Origin: Methylomagnum ishizawai | GTDB taxonomy: Bacteria; Pseudomonadota; Gammaproteobacteria; Methylococcales; Methylomonadaceae | Length of the DNA stretch: 64,000 bases | Direction: 5' to 3' | Assembly (NCBI GenBank): GCA_945861705.1 | Contig: CAMAVM010000010.1 | Span: forward strand, 1 to 64,000 | Part shown: in pieces, positions 46,347 through 55,194 of the stretch | How positions within the stretch are numbered: position 1 is the first letter of the stretch | Layout of the letters: each line of letters opens with the position of its first letter | Translations under genes and position numbers: made by a program | Notes under the pieces: model-generated | The model's input: the letters and a program-made list of their open reading frames with translations, nothing else | What the model was told of the DNA's origin: nothing | Databases searched by the model: none

Positions 46347-47270
46347 TTACTTGCTCGGCAGGATTTTATTTTTAGATGAAAAGATGAGACTAATTATTCG
46401 GGAACACAGACCTTTGATAAAGCTTATTAATACTCTCAATAAATCAAAACTATATGTTGTAACTTCCGCAACGCTTTTGCCCTGAAATTTTCTACCCATT
46501 AAGGCGCATACTATCAGACCAATTGCCAAGCCGATGACGGTAGTACCCGAAACAAACGAATCAGTTTGAGCCGCCGCCGCTATTTTACCGGCTTTTTTGG
46601 CAGCCTCTGTTGCTGCTAATGCCACATTCGCGGCTTCAATGTCCGACTCTGTGACTTTCGCCGCAGCAAAAACTTCCGGCAGTCCAGCGTTGTAATCATC
46701 TTGATTGATAGGTGCTGTCACACCTGGAATGCTGGGTAAATCACCATCGCCACCACCAACCTTCAACTGCGCTTTCATGCCCTTTTCCATGTGCTGGGCT
46801 ATGTCGCAATGAACCAGATAGGTTTTATCGCCAGGAGGAAGTATCAAAGTGCCAGAAATCTTAGCAGGACCAGACACTTCCAGATGGAACATACCTTTTG
46901 GATACATATACTTAGGTAAGCCGTGCATCATCCATTGATGACGGATCTTATCTTCGTTGATGAAGTGTATAGTCAGTTTAGTACAGGGTTTGAAGTCAAA
47001 TTCCTGAGTATCAAACGCAAACATTCTGCCAGGAAACTTCTCAGCATATTTATGTCCAGCATGGACGGTCACTTCCTTGGTTTCGGAAATACTGTCGCAA
47101 CCACCGGGCAGTTTATCAGTATTTTGACCCATAACCATGCCGCCAGACATTTCCATTAAATGTCCATCACCATGATCCATAAGCATTTTGGTATGATCTT
47201 CTAGCTCTTCTGCCAGCACTGGAGCAGAAAACAAAACAGATAACAACCCAACCGATAAAAACTTCAGCAT
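46347..47270 (-). CDS. Membrane-anchored periplasmic cupredoxin (type 1 copper protein)
   Basis: The 307-aa product has a signal peptide ending PVLA near residue 20, then a His/Met-rich stretch (residues 26-47: DHTKMLMDHGDGHLMEMSGG), a cupredoxin domain at about 60-172 and two C-terminal hydrophobic helices (about 240-258 and 276-297). The type 1 copper ligands are His111 (IRHQWMMHG), Cys155, His160 and Met165 (HCDIAQHMEKGM). Likely an electron carrier or copper donor held at the inner membrane. It follows the 47365-47958 gene and may share its transcript. Confidence 0.82.
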   Translation of the reverse strand: MLKFLSVGLLSVLFSAPVLAEELEDHTKMLMDHGDGHLMEMSGGMVMGQNTDKLPGGCDSISETKEVTVHAGHKYAEKFPGRMFAFDTQEFDFKPCTKLTIHFINEDKIRHQWMMHGLPKYMYPKGMFHLEVSGPAKISGTLILPPGDKTYLVHCDIAQHMEKGMKAQLKVGGGDGDLPSIPGVTAPINQDDYNAGLPEVFAAAKVTESDIEAANVALAATEAAKKAGKIAAAAQTDSFVSGTTVIGLAIGLIVCALMGRKFQGKSVAEVTTYSFDLLRVLISFIKGLCSRIISLIFSSKNKILPSK

Positions 47271-47364
47271 TTTTGTATAACCCCTACTACCCTCTGTGTT
47301 GGTTTGGCGCAGCCTGACTGCTTTTAGAACAACTCAAGCTGAACCAACCACCTATAAAATATAA

Positions 47365-47958
47365 CTAAACCTTTTCTTTCCTGCCTATGATCTTATCCAC
47401 TTCTCTTCTGAACGTTGCATTGTACAAGTACAATACATACGCACCCGCAGCCCCAGCGAGTAGATATAAGAACATCTTGCTTTTTGATGCAGCAGGGCCG
47501 CCGCCAGCCGAAAAGCTCATGTGGACATCTTTTCTTTCGCCTTGGTCAGGAACCAAAGTAATGTGAATCAGATATTTACCAGCTTCTGGCACACCATTAG
47601 GCATTTTCAACTCAACAGTACCTTTTTTATGTTTTGCTTTTTCAAGGAAAAACACCCTTGTGCCTTCTGGCTCTTTGGTTACTTCAAACTCAACGGTATC
47701 GTTTTTATATTTTTGGTCTTGATAATCGAATACCAAAATGGTGGCTTCTTTTTCCCTAGGTAAACTGGCGCAGAACTCTTCCGCTGGAAAAGCGACTGGT
47801 TGATAAGCCGTGTAATGTATCCAATGGTCTGGTTCTAACTCAAACTTACATTGGTCGGTATCTGTGCCTTTAGCGCCACCGTGCGCCCACACTGAAGCTG
47901 AGAAAAGTGCTGCAAGCACTCCAAGGGAAATCTTTTTAACTAATTGTGACGTGTTCAT
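47365..47958 (-). CDS. Periplasmic membrane-tethered protein, possible histidine-brace copper protein
   Basis: From the ATG at 47958 the product is 197 aa (a GTG at 47970 adds four). The signal peptide should be cut in SVWA-HGG, leaving His as residue 1 of the mature chain. A beta-rich domain follows with two Cys (CKFELEPDHWIHYTAY and EEFCASL) and a late KDVHMSF motif, then one C-terminal helix (MFLYLLAGAAGAYVLYLY) and a basic tail. His1 plus D-x-H is the ligand set of CopC-type copper sites. I know no named family; the topology also recalls PmoD/AmoD. It precedes the cupredoxin gene. Confidence 0.65.
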   Translation of the reverse strand: MNTSQLVKKISLGVLAALFSASVWAHGGAKGTDTDQCKFELEPDHWIHYTAYQPVAFPAEEFCASLPREKEATILVFDYQDQKYKNDTVEFEVTKEPEGTRVFFLEKAKHKKGTVELKMPNGVPEAGKYLIHITLVPDQGERKDVHMSFSAGGGPAASKSKMFLYLLAGAAGAYVLYLYNATFRREVDKIIGRKEKV

Positions 47959-48143
47959 AATGTCTCGCACCTTCCAGTCTTATTATAATGAATATGTTTT
48001 TTAAAAAAACATCGACCTTGTCCGTAAATCTAAGTTTACATTAAACAAAATACCTGCCATTTTCTGTTCGTCAATAGCGAGGCTGCACTCTAGCACATCA
48101 ACCAAGACAAATAAAGAACCCCAATCAAAGTATTAAGGCTTAC

Positions 48144-48157
48144 TTGATCTATATCAA
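48144..48157 (+). promoter_or_regulatory. Perfect FNR/ANR-type binding site
   Basis: TTGATCTATATCAA matches the consensus TTGAT-N4-ATCAA at all ten fixed positions. It lies 79 bp before the pgi ATG and 186 bp before the copper-protein ATG on the other strand, in a divergent spacer of 277 bp. Prediction only. Confidence 0.7.
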
Positions 48158-48235
48158 TTCCGCCTTCCCGTCTTGCCATCCTCCCGCCCTTCTCGTAGAC
48201 TTAACCCCGAAATAATCAAACGGAGCTTCCAAAAT

Positions 48236-49873
48236 ATGTCATCTCTGACAACCTCAAAAGCCTGGATCGCGTTACAAGAACATTATCAAGAAATCCAAAG
48301 CCATTCGATGCGTGATGCTTTTGCACAAGAACCGGATCGTTTTAAGCAATTTTCCCTGCATTTGAATGACATCTTATTTGATTATTCTAAAAATAGAATT
48401 ACCGATCAGACCTTGCCTTTACTGATAAACCTTGCCAGACAAGCGGATCTGCAACCCAAAATCCAGGCAATGTTTTCGGGCGTAGAGATTAACACCACCG
48501 AACACCGTTCGGTACTGCATACCGCGTTAAGAAACCGGAGTAACCGCCCAGTTTATGTCGATGGACAAGATGTTATGCCGGACATCAATGCCGTATTAGC
48601 CAAGATGCGTAGCTTTTGTCACCGTGTTCGATCCGGTGAATGGAAAGGTTACACCGGCAAAATCATCACAGATATTGTCAACATCGGCATAGGTGGCTCT
48701 AGCCTGGGACCCAAGATGGTTTCCGCAGCACTTACGCCGTCCAGTTCACCAACTTTGAATGTCCATTACGTCTCCAATATCGACGCGGCTGATCTGTTAA
48801 GTACATTAAACACCTTATTACCCGAAACCACCTTGTTTGTTATCGCCTCAAAATCTTTTGGTACGCAAGAAGCGATGGTCAATGCAAAATCTGCACGAAA
48901 ATGGTTTCTTGACCTTGTTAATGACACGTCAGCGGTTGCCAAACATTTTGTCGCCATCTCCACCAACACCGAACTCGTGCAGGATTTTGGCATCGACACC
49001 GACAATATGTTTGAACTGTGGGATTGGGTAGGTGGACGTTATTCGCTGTGGTCAGCGGTTGGCTTGTCGATTGCCTTACATGTGGGCATGGACAATTTTG
49101 AAGACTTATTGCAAGGTGCTTTTGAAGCTGACGAACATTTCCGCAATACGCCTTTTGAGCAAAATATCCCTGTAATCATGGGCTTGCTAGGCATTTGGTA
49201 CAATAATTTTTTCGGCGCTCAATCTTACGCGCTGTTGCCTTATGACTATTCCATGCGTTATTTTTCCGATTATCTGCAACAAGGTGATATGGAAAGCAAC
49301 GGCAAAAGCGTTGACAATAATGGTAAAAAACTCGATTACGATACCGGACAGATCATCTGGGGACAGCAAGGTACCAACGGTCAACACGCTTTTTACCAAC
49401 TGATCCACCAAGGTACCAAACTGATCCCTTGTGACTTTCACGCAGCAGCGAACAGTTTTTATGACCTGCCAGAACACCACGAAATCCTGGTTTCAAATTT
49501 CCTTGCCCAGCCAGAAGCATTGATGCGCGGCAAAACTGCCGAGGAGGTCATGCAAGAACTAACACCGGAACAACGCACCGATTCTGTGTTGGTTGCATCG
49601 AAAGTATTTGACGGCAATAAACCTTCTAACTCATTCTTATATAAACAATTAACGCCAAAAACACTGGGTTCGTTGCTGGCATTTTATGAGCATAAAATTT
49701 TTGTGCAAGGCATTATCTGGAACATCAATTCCTTCGACCAAATGGGCGTGGAACTCGGAAAAGTACTCGCCAAAGTTATCCAACCTGAGCTTAGAAACGA
49801 TGAAGTTACCCAAAGCCACGACTGCTCCACTAATGGCCTTATCAACGCATATAAAAAATTACGGCAAACTTGA
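48236..49873 (+). CDS. pgi: Glucose-6-phosphate isomerase
   Basis: Interconverts glucose 6-phosphate and fructose 6-phosphate. From the ATG at 48236 (CGGAG upstream) the product is 545 aa, as in E. coli; the longer frame from 48173 has no clear site. Motifs: [43 protein letters not shown], and C-terminal [16 protein letters not shown]. It overlaps mltF by 4 bp. A perfect FNR-type box lies upstream. Confidence 0.97.
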   Translation: MSSLTTSKAWIALQEHYQEIQSHSMRDAFAQEPDRFKQFSLHLNDILFDYSKNRITDQTLPLLINLARQADLQPKIQAMFSGVEINTTEHRSVLHTALRNRSNRPVYVDGQDVMPDINAVLAKMRSFCHRVRSGEWKGYTGKIITDIVNIGIGGSSLGPKMVSAALTPSSSPTLNVHYVSNIDAADLLSTLNTLLPETTLFVIASKSFGTQEAMVNAKSARKWFLDLVNDTSAVAKHFVAISTNTELVQDFGIDTDNMFELWDWVGGRYSLWSAVGLSIALHVGMDNFEDLLQGAFEADEHFRNTPFEQNIPVIMGLLGIWYNNFFGAQSYALLPYDYSMRYFSDYLQQGDMESNGKSVDNNGKKLDYDTGQIIWGQQGTNGQHAFYQLIHQGTKLIPCDFHAAANSFYDLPEHHEILVSNFLAQPEALMRGKTAEEVMQELTPEQRTDSVLVASKVFDGNKPSNSFLYKQLTPKTLGSLLAFYEHKIFVQGIIWNINSFDQMGVELGKVLAKVIQPELRNDEVTQSHDCSTNGLINAYKKLRQT

Positions 49874-51309
49874 CTCGACAACGCCAACTGATTATTGGAT
49901 GTGTAGTATTTCTCATTGTCGCCAGCTTATTTGCAATTTTTCCGCAAAATAAGCTGGGAAGAATCCAGCGTTCGGGAACTTTACACATACTAACCCGCGT
50001 TGATCCGACCACCTATTACCAAAGCCCTCAAGGTTTTTCTGGTCTTGAATATGATCTGGTAACGTTATTTGCCGACCATATCGGCGTTAAAGCCAAGTTT
50101 GAAGTCGCTAAAACCTTTAGCAGTCTTTTAGATGAGATTAGCATTGGCAAAGCCGATATAGCCGCTGCTGGTCTTACCATTACCGAGCAGCGCAAGCACA
50201 ACATGCGTTTTGCACCGGCGTATCATGAAGTCACCGAGCAAGTCGTTTACCGCTCCGCTCATCGTAGACCTAAAACAATCAATGACTTGGACAAAGGCAT
50301 ATTGGAAGTTGCCAACGGCACCAGCCATATAAATAGCCTAAGCGTTTTAAAGCAAAACAACCCCAAGCTCGAGTGGACGGTCAACAATGAACTGGATACC
50401 AACGGCTTGCTGTACTTGCTACATGAAGGTCTTATCGACTATACCGTTGCCGACTCCAACCAGATTTTGCTTATCCGCCGTTTTTATCCCGCCTTAAATA
50501 TCGCTTTCGATGTCAGCACGCCGCAGCAACTGGCTTGGGCATTGCCACTTTCCGAAGATACCAGCCTGTTCGACGAAGTTGAGCGGTTTTTTAAGCGTAT
50601 TACCGCCGATAAAACCCTCGCGCAGCTTATCGAAAAACATTACGGTCATGCTAGCAGCCTCAATTACGTCGATAACTGCACCTTCAGGGAACACCGTAAA
50701 AGTAGGCTTCCGCAATATCAACAATATTTTGACACCGCCGCTAAAGAGCATGAAATAGACTGGCGCTTGCTTGCTGCCATCGGCTATCAAGAATCGCATT
50801 GGCTGGATAATGCCGTATCGCCGACTGGGGTTGAAGGCATCATGATGCTCACCAACGACACCGCCAAACTGCTCAACATCAAAAATCGCCGAGACCCAGT
50901 GGAAAGCATCAAAGGTGGTGCGCGTTATTTCAAGCAACGTATACAAGTGATGTCCGAAGACATACCCGAACCGGATCGCACCTGGTTTGCCTTGGCATCT
51001 TACAATGTCGGCACTGGGCATCTGCATGATGCACGGATAATCACGCAGAAATTGGGCGGTGATCCCAATAAATGGATGGATGTCAAAAAACGCCTGCCCT
51101 TGCTGGCACAACCCAAGTGGTACCAAAAAACCCAATACGGCCAAGCCCGTGGCGGTGAACCCGTGCAATACGTCGAAAACATACGTGGTTATTACGACTT
51201 GCTGGTTTGGCTGACTGAAGAAAACCAGATTAAGAAGAATGCGATGGAAACCGAAAAAATGGCTGAGGAAAGTCAGACGGCGGAGGCTATCCCGACTCCG
51301 TTATATTGA
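49870..51309 (+). CDS. mltF: Membrane-bound lytic murein transglycosylase F
   Basis: Cleaves the MurNAc-GlcNAc bond in peptidoglycan. The 479-aa product has an N-terminal hydrophobic anchor, a solute-binding-protein-like domain (about residues 35-265, [31 protein letters not shown]) and an SLT domain with [25 protein letters not shown], whose Glu is catalytic, and [15 protein letters not shown]. The start is TTG at 49870, overlapping the pgi stop as TTGA. Confidence 0.93.
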   Translation: MTRQRQLIIGCVVFLIVASLFAIFPQNKLGRIQRSGTLHILTRVDPTTYYQSPQGFSGLEYDLVTLFADHIGVKAKFEVAKTFSSLLDEISIGKADIAAAGLTITEQRKHNMRFAPAYHEVTEQVVYRSAHRRPKTINDLDKGILEVANGTSHINSLSVLKQNNPKLEWTVNNELDTNGLLYLLHEGLIDYTVADSNQILLIRRFYPALNIAFDVSTPQQLAWALPLSEDTSLFDEVERFFKRITADKTLAQLIEKHYGHASSLNYVDNCTFREHRKSRLPQYQQYFDTAAKEHEIDWRLLAAIGYQESHWLDNAVSPTGVEGIMMLTNDTAKLLNIKNRRDPVESIKGGARYFKQRIQVMSEDIPEPDRTWFALASYNVGTGHLHDARIITQKLGGDPNKWMDVKKRLPLLAQPKWYQKTQYGQARGGEPVQYVENIRGYYDLLVWLTEENQIKKNAMETEKMAEESQTAEAIPTPLY

Positions 51310-51320
51310 ATATAAATTGG

Positions 51321-51387
51321 TGGTTGGTGGGCTGGGTTGAGGTACGAAACCCAGCACAAGCAGTAATAGCTGGGCTTACCAACCCAG
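51321..51387. repeat. Inverted repeat, GCTGGGTTGAGGTACGAA type
   Basis: GCTGGGTTGAGGTACGAAAC then CCAGC is followed by AGCTGGGCTTACCAACCCAG; arms GCTGGGTT/AACCCAGC pair in two ways. TGAGGTACGAA is shared with the repeat at 32524-32602. It follows mltF and may act as its terminator. Confidence 0.65.
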
Positions 51388-51411
51388 CCTTAAGTTAAGA
51401 AATACGGAGTC

Positions 51412-51431
51412 AAAAAACATGTTTTTTGATT
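51412..51431. repeat. 20-bp perfect palindrome
   Basis: TCAAAAAACATGTTTTTTGA is identical to its own reverse complement. It lies between mltF and the Calx-beta gene. Function unknown; a regulator site or a rho-independent-like hairpin are possible. Confidence 0.7.
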
Positions 51432-51453
51432 CCTTACAAACCGCGAAAGCCGG

Positions 51454-51479
51454 AGTGCAAACCAAGGTTTGTACTCCAA
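51454..51479. repeat. Second copy of the GGAG-GCAAACC...GGTTTG-CTCC palindrome
   Basis: GTGCAAACCAAGGTTTGTAC within GGAG and CTCC. Same family as 29420-29446, with a changed centre. Confidence 0.65.
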
Positions 51480-51606
51480 GTTAAAGAGGTCTCAACGCTT
51501 AACTGTGGGCAGTGACGCTACGGCATGGGTTTATAAATTTACTTGACAGCATTAGCCAATAGCCGTAGGCTTCGCGTTAGATTTTTACCTAACCTTTGGA
51601 GTTAAT

Positions 51607-52340
51607 ATGAAGTCTTTAAAAATGATGTTGTTTTTGGTGGTGTGTTTAGGTGGCTGGAATGCTCAGGCTGCTGGGATAGTGGCAGAAGATTATTCTGTGG
51701 ATCGTTTCACCGACCTAGGAGGGGAGAAAATTCGCTGGGAACAAGGGACTTTATTTGTTAAACAAGGATTCATACCACAAACTAGCTTAGATACTTCTTT
51801 TGCAAGCTTTGGGCTTACACAAGAGGTAGTGAACGCAATTAATGGAAAATTTGTAGATACTCTAGCACTCTGGACTTCTTTTTCCAATATACCTAATTAT
51901 TCTCTCAGAAACTTTACTCGCTCCGTAGAAACCTATTCGATTGATGGCGTTCCTAATGTCTTAGTCAGCCTGTCAGGTGCAGGGGGGGGGCAACCGTCAA
52001 AACACCAAAAGTTTCAATCTCCGCCGTCGATCCCCAAGCAACCGAAACTGCTGGCGACACAGCACAGTTTTTGGTTGCCCTCAACGCACCAACAACCCAC
52101 AATATCAGGGTTAAGCTAGACATTTCTGGTAAGGCTACAAATCGCAAAGACTATCAAAGGATTGCTCGCGCCCTGCTAATACCCGCAGGTAACGTTTCAG
52201 GTATTATCGAAATAGAACCCAATGACGACATCAAGCGTGAAGGCACAGAAAAAGTCATTATTAAATTAGCGCGTGAGGGAATTAGGGGCTATACCGTAAA
52301 ACGTGCCGTCGCCAGTGTTAGTATTATAGATAATGACTAA
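51607..52340 (+). pseudogene. Calx-beta-like secreted protein, frame broken at a run of nine G (possible phase-variable gene)
   Basis: A signal peptide (residues 1-22, cut after NAQAA) is followed by about 100 residues of unknown fold. At 51982-51990 nine G interrupt the frame; the present frame ends at 52119 (170 aa). Adding one G (or removing two) restores the reading: GGGATVKTPKVSISAVDPQA through FLVALNAPTTHNIRVKLDIS to VASVSIIDND at 52340, a Calx-beta-like domain (DPQATETAGDTAQF, GIIEIEPNDD). The full product would be 244 aa. GGAG lies 8 nt before the ATG. A real slippage switch, a degraded gene or a sequencing error in the run are possible. Confidence 0.8.
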
Positions 52341-52372
52341 GTAACATACTGAATAACATCAGCTATATCTCA

Positions 52373-52402
52373 AAAACCGTCCAATTGGGCGGTTTTTTTT
52401 GT
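52373..52402 (+). terminator. Rho-independent terminator of the Calx-beta gene
   Basis: AACCGTCC - AATT - GGGCGGTT with a following T run. Stem of eight with one G-T pair, 33 bp after the stop of the restored frame. Confidence 0.75.
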
Positions 52403-52624
52403 CTGACGACCATCAAAACCTTTTCCCCAACATTTGCCTAAGTGCCTGAGCCTTAGCGTTTAAGCCGAGTGCGTTGGCTTATTGACAAAAAAAGTTCTCA
52501 ATGATAATTTTTTTACCCCCAAATGAACTTTAGACGATTTTTTGTGATTTACGGTTAATGCAGGAATATCAAATTTGTTGAAAACTTGCGATACTAATAC
52601 TTTACATTTTAGCCAAGAGACGAA

Positions 52625-53026
52625 ATGGTCTTTAATAATACACTACGCATAACCACAGTTGCCATAATGCTTACTCTGAGTTATTTGGGAATAGCAGAGG
52701 CTGCGACTATATCGGTTGATTGCCGCTTCGAGAATAGGGTTGATCGGTTACGCTCAAAAGCAACAGTGCGTGGATACGGTCTTCCACGGGGTAGTAAGTA
52801 CTATGCCAAGATACGCTCAGGTTCCAGCGGGGTTTGGGTATCTTCCAAACCGAAATCTGGTCGCCGATTAGAGTTTGAATTCGATAGCCACACGGATGAA
52901 ATAGGAAAGACAATAATCCCAGATAGCTTTCTCAGTGATGGAGTCGTTGTCGCCGTGATACGTAAATTTAAAAAGAATGGCAAAGTTGCAGATAATAGTT
53001 CAACTTGTGAAGTTAGGAATAAATAG
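52625..53026 (+). CDS. Hypothetical secreted protein (first of two tandem paralogs)
   Basis: The 133-aa product has a signal peptide cut near IAEAA (residue 27), and a mature domain of about 105 residues with two Cys (VDCRFEN and SSTCEVRN) likely forming a disulfide. The composition is basic and beta-rich. The following frame encodes a paralog with the same layout (signal, xxCxx, YxxKIxSG, FxFDS, VVxVxRK, C). No family recognised. The 284-bp gap upstream is AT-rich with the Calx-beta terminator and no gene seen. Confidence 0.72.
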   Translation: MVFNNTLRITTVAIMLTLSYLGIAEAATISVDCRFENRVDRLRSKATVRGYGLPRGSKYYAKIRSGSSGVWVSSKPKSGRRLEFEFDSHTDEIGKTIIPDSFLSDGVVVAVIRKFKKNGKVADNSSTCEVRNK

Positions 53027-53475
53027 TGGCAAACAATTTTATGGCACAAAAAATACCTTTTACCACTAACAGAGTCGTTTATTTTGTAGCACTTATTTTG
53101 GCACTTAGCCTGGATGTCACAAGTGTTGCAAGCGCGGCATCCCTTACCGTGCAATGCAAAATTGGCGGTGCGCGTTCAAGTGTTGCTATGCGTAGTACGG
53201 GAGCAAAGGGCAGATACTTTGTAAAGATATTCTCCGGTGATTCAGAAATACAATAGGTAGAGAAAGTTGCGAACAGCAAGGGCGTAATTGACTTTAAATT
53301 CGATAGCAGCGATACCTTTATTCAAAAAAATCAAGGTATAACCAAAATTGAATCAGATTTTATTAAAAAAAGGTCTGTTGTTGGCGTTATGCGTAAAGCT
53401 GGAACGTTCGCCCATGTTGGTGGAGTTAGTACAACATGCAGATCCAGGAAGATCAATCCACTCCTGCCCAAATAA
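53026..53475 (+). pseudogene. Second tandem paralog, interrupted by in-frame TAG
   Basis: The frame opens at GTG 53026 (or ATG 53041), encodes a signal peptide ending SAASL and then QCKIGGARSSVAMRSTG, and hits TAG at 53254-53256. Reading on in the same frame gives VEKVANSKGVIDFKFDSS, KRSVVGVMRKAGTFAHVGGV and STTCRSRK up to TAA at 53473-53475, colinear with the first paralog. So a single codon breaks a copy of the gene; the frame is otherwise kept for 73 codons, so the change looks recent, or the stop is read through. It overlaps the first paralog stop by one base. Confidence 0.75.
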
Positions 53476-53798
53476 AGTCAGATTTGTATCAAAACTGGAA
53501 AAAACAGACGCTTTGGTATTAGCAAAAGTCTGAAGATCGCCAGAGAAGTACAAATACGTGCAAATTTGAAATAGTTATAAAATTTTTTCTGCTCCAAACT
53601 GAAGTCTTAATTCAAAAATATATTTTATAACTATATGTTATTTAATGCTATTTATAAAAATCACTCCGCTATAACTAGCTTCCTCTTCAAAAAAATACAA
53701 ATTGCTTAAAAAATTTAATATTTTTTTAAGCTTCGATTGAACCTTTCATTGTTTTTTTGGAATTAACTATCAAAGTTAATCTATTTGGTCTATTTTTA
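53476..53798. other. 323-bp AT-rich spacer
   Basis: Very AT-rich stretch with T and A runs between the broken paralog and the sigma-factor gene. It should carry the promoter of the sigma/anti-sigma/protease operon. Just after the paralog stop the same frame stays open for 31 more codons to a TAG near 53570, possibly remains of a longer C terminus. Nothing else seen. Confidence 0.4.
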
Positions 53799-54428
53799 AT
53801 GAAAGCTCTTGCTGTAATCACACAATCTTTTGCAGGTACGCCATTGAGTACACAACAAAATGGTCAGCAAATGCGCGATGCCGATTTAATAGCGCGTCTC
53901 TGCAATGCGGATGAGCAGGCGCTTGAGCAGCTTTACCATCATTATTACACCCGTTTATTTCGATTTATTGCTCGTGTTACCCGCCGTGATGATTTGATTG
54001 ATGAAATCATCAACGATGTTATGTACGTCGTTTGGGAAAAAGCCGCCAGCTACAATCCGCAGTGTAAACCTTCCGCTTGGATTTTCGGCATCGCCTTTAA
54101 TAAGGCCAGGCAAGCCGCACGCAATGCTGATCGCTCTGAAGAGGTATCGCTAGATGACATCGACGAGGATAGCTCTTGGCTCGGCAAACAAGATGCCGAG
54201 TTTGGTCAGTTAGAATTTGATGACTGGTTGGTGTCTGCATTAGGTCAATTATCACCTGAACATCGTGCGGTTATTGAGCTCACTTATTATGAAAGCCTAA
54301 GTTACGGTGAAATTGCGACCATTATGGACTGCCCTGAAAATACCGTAAAAACCCGAATGCACCACGCCCGTAAAAATCTGGCAGTGATCTTGGCCTCAAC
54401 GAACGACAGTTCGTCTCACACAAACTGA
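53799..54428 (+). CDS. ECF-type RNA polymerase sigma factor
   Basis: About 209 aa from the ATG at 53799; ATG 53871 is a shorter alternative and the TTG at 53757 is unlikely. Region 2 reads LEQLYHHYYTRLFRFIARVTRRDDLIDEIINDVMYVVWEKA and region 4 LGQLSPEHRAVIELTYYESLSYGEIATIM then CPENTVKTRMHHARKNL, the helix-turn-helix. There is no extra C-terminal domain. It is followed 14 bp later by a zinc-finger anti-sigma gene and then a subtilase. Confidence 0.92.
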   Translation: MKALAVITQSFAGTPLSTQQNGQQMRDADLIARLCNADEQALEQLYHHYYTRLFRFIARVTRRDDLIDEIINDVMYVVWEKAASYNPQCKPSAWIFGIAFNKARQAARNADRSEEVSLDDIDEDSSWLGKQDAEFGQLEFDDWLVSALGQLSPEHRAVIELTYYESLSYGEIATIMDCPENTVKTRMHHARKNLAVILASTNDSSSHTN

Positions 54429-54442
54429 AAGTTCAGGAGCTT

Positions 54443-55192
54443 ATGATGAAAAATATCGATAGTAAATCTTACTCTGCACATCAAGAACTTTCTCAGTTGC
54501 TGCCTTGGTTTGTTAAGAAAACCCTGCAAGGTGCTGAACTAAAAGCCGTTGAGAGTCACCTGTCTGTTTGCCTTACCTGTAAACGCGAGGTCGTCCAATT
54601 ACAGAAATTGGCGCAGGCTGTTATCCAAGAAGGCGCACTTGACTCGGCAGAACATGCGTCTTTTTCGCGGCTGAAAAAACGTCTGCATTCTGGTCAAGCA
54701 CTGGATTTGCAAGCTTTGCCACAACAAGATCGCTCAGAACAGCCTGAAACCAGTGTATCTAGCAATGTTAGTCAACTTAGCCGCACTAAAAAACAGGTTT
54801 GGACGAACACACGACCAGCCTTGGCAATGGCGGCAGCATTGCTATTGTCTTTATCTGTGCTGATGCCACGTCATGTTGAAAATGACATGCACGGCAGTGA
54901 TTTTAGAACCCTTTCCTCCGATGCACAGCCAGAAGCCATGAACGCGAACGAAGTCAGGGTGGTATTTGCTGAGAATGTCGATGAGCAACAAAAAAACACA
55001 ATCCTTGAACGCGTTCACGGTCAATTTACTAGCGCTAACCCCACCGCTCAAGGTGTTTACACGGTTAGGTTGGATAGAGATATAGCTAAAAAACATCTTC
55101 TTGATGTTGTTGAGTTGTTAAGGAAAGACACCAAGGTTATCTTTGCAGAACCCGCTTATGCGCTGCTTTCTGCAACGCATACGGAGAAATAA
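54443..55192 (+). CDS. Zinc-finger anti-sigma factor with propeptide-like periplasmic domain
   Basis: The 249-aa product has the ZAS motif His39-x3-Cys43-x2-Cys46 within LLPWFVKKTLQGAELKAVES, a linker, one membrane helix (about 126-142, ALAMAAALLLSLSVLMP) and a periplasmic part. Residues 170-239 (VRVVFAENVDEQQKNTILER through LLRKDTKVIFAEPAY) look like the N-terminal inhibitor domain of secreted subtilases (typically ending VEYAEPNY). It should hold the sigma factor at the membrane. The protease gene begins 2 bp after its stop. Confidence 0.85.
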   Translation: MMKNIDSKSYSAHQELSQLLPWFVKKTLQGAELKAVESHLSVCLTCKREVVQLQKLAQAVIQEGALDSAEHASFSRLKKRLHSGQALDLQALPQQDRSEQPETSVSSNVSQLSRTKKQVWTNTRPALAMAAALLLSLSVLMPRHVENDMHGSDFRTLSSDAQPEAMNANEVRVVFAENVDEQQKNTILERVHGQFTSANPTAQGVYTVRLDRDIAKKHLLDVVELLRKDTKVIFAEPAYALLSATHTEK

Positions 55193-55194
55193 AG

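Noticed and set aside
53348-53533. Plus ORF of 61 aa after the broken paralog
   Set aside because: It is a shifted frame over the region whose main frame matches the first paralog.
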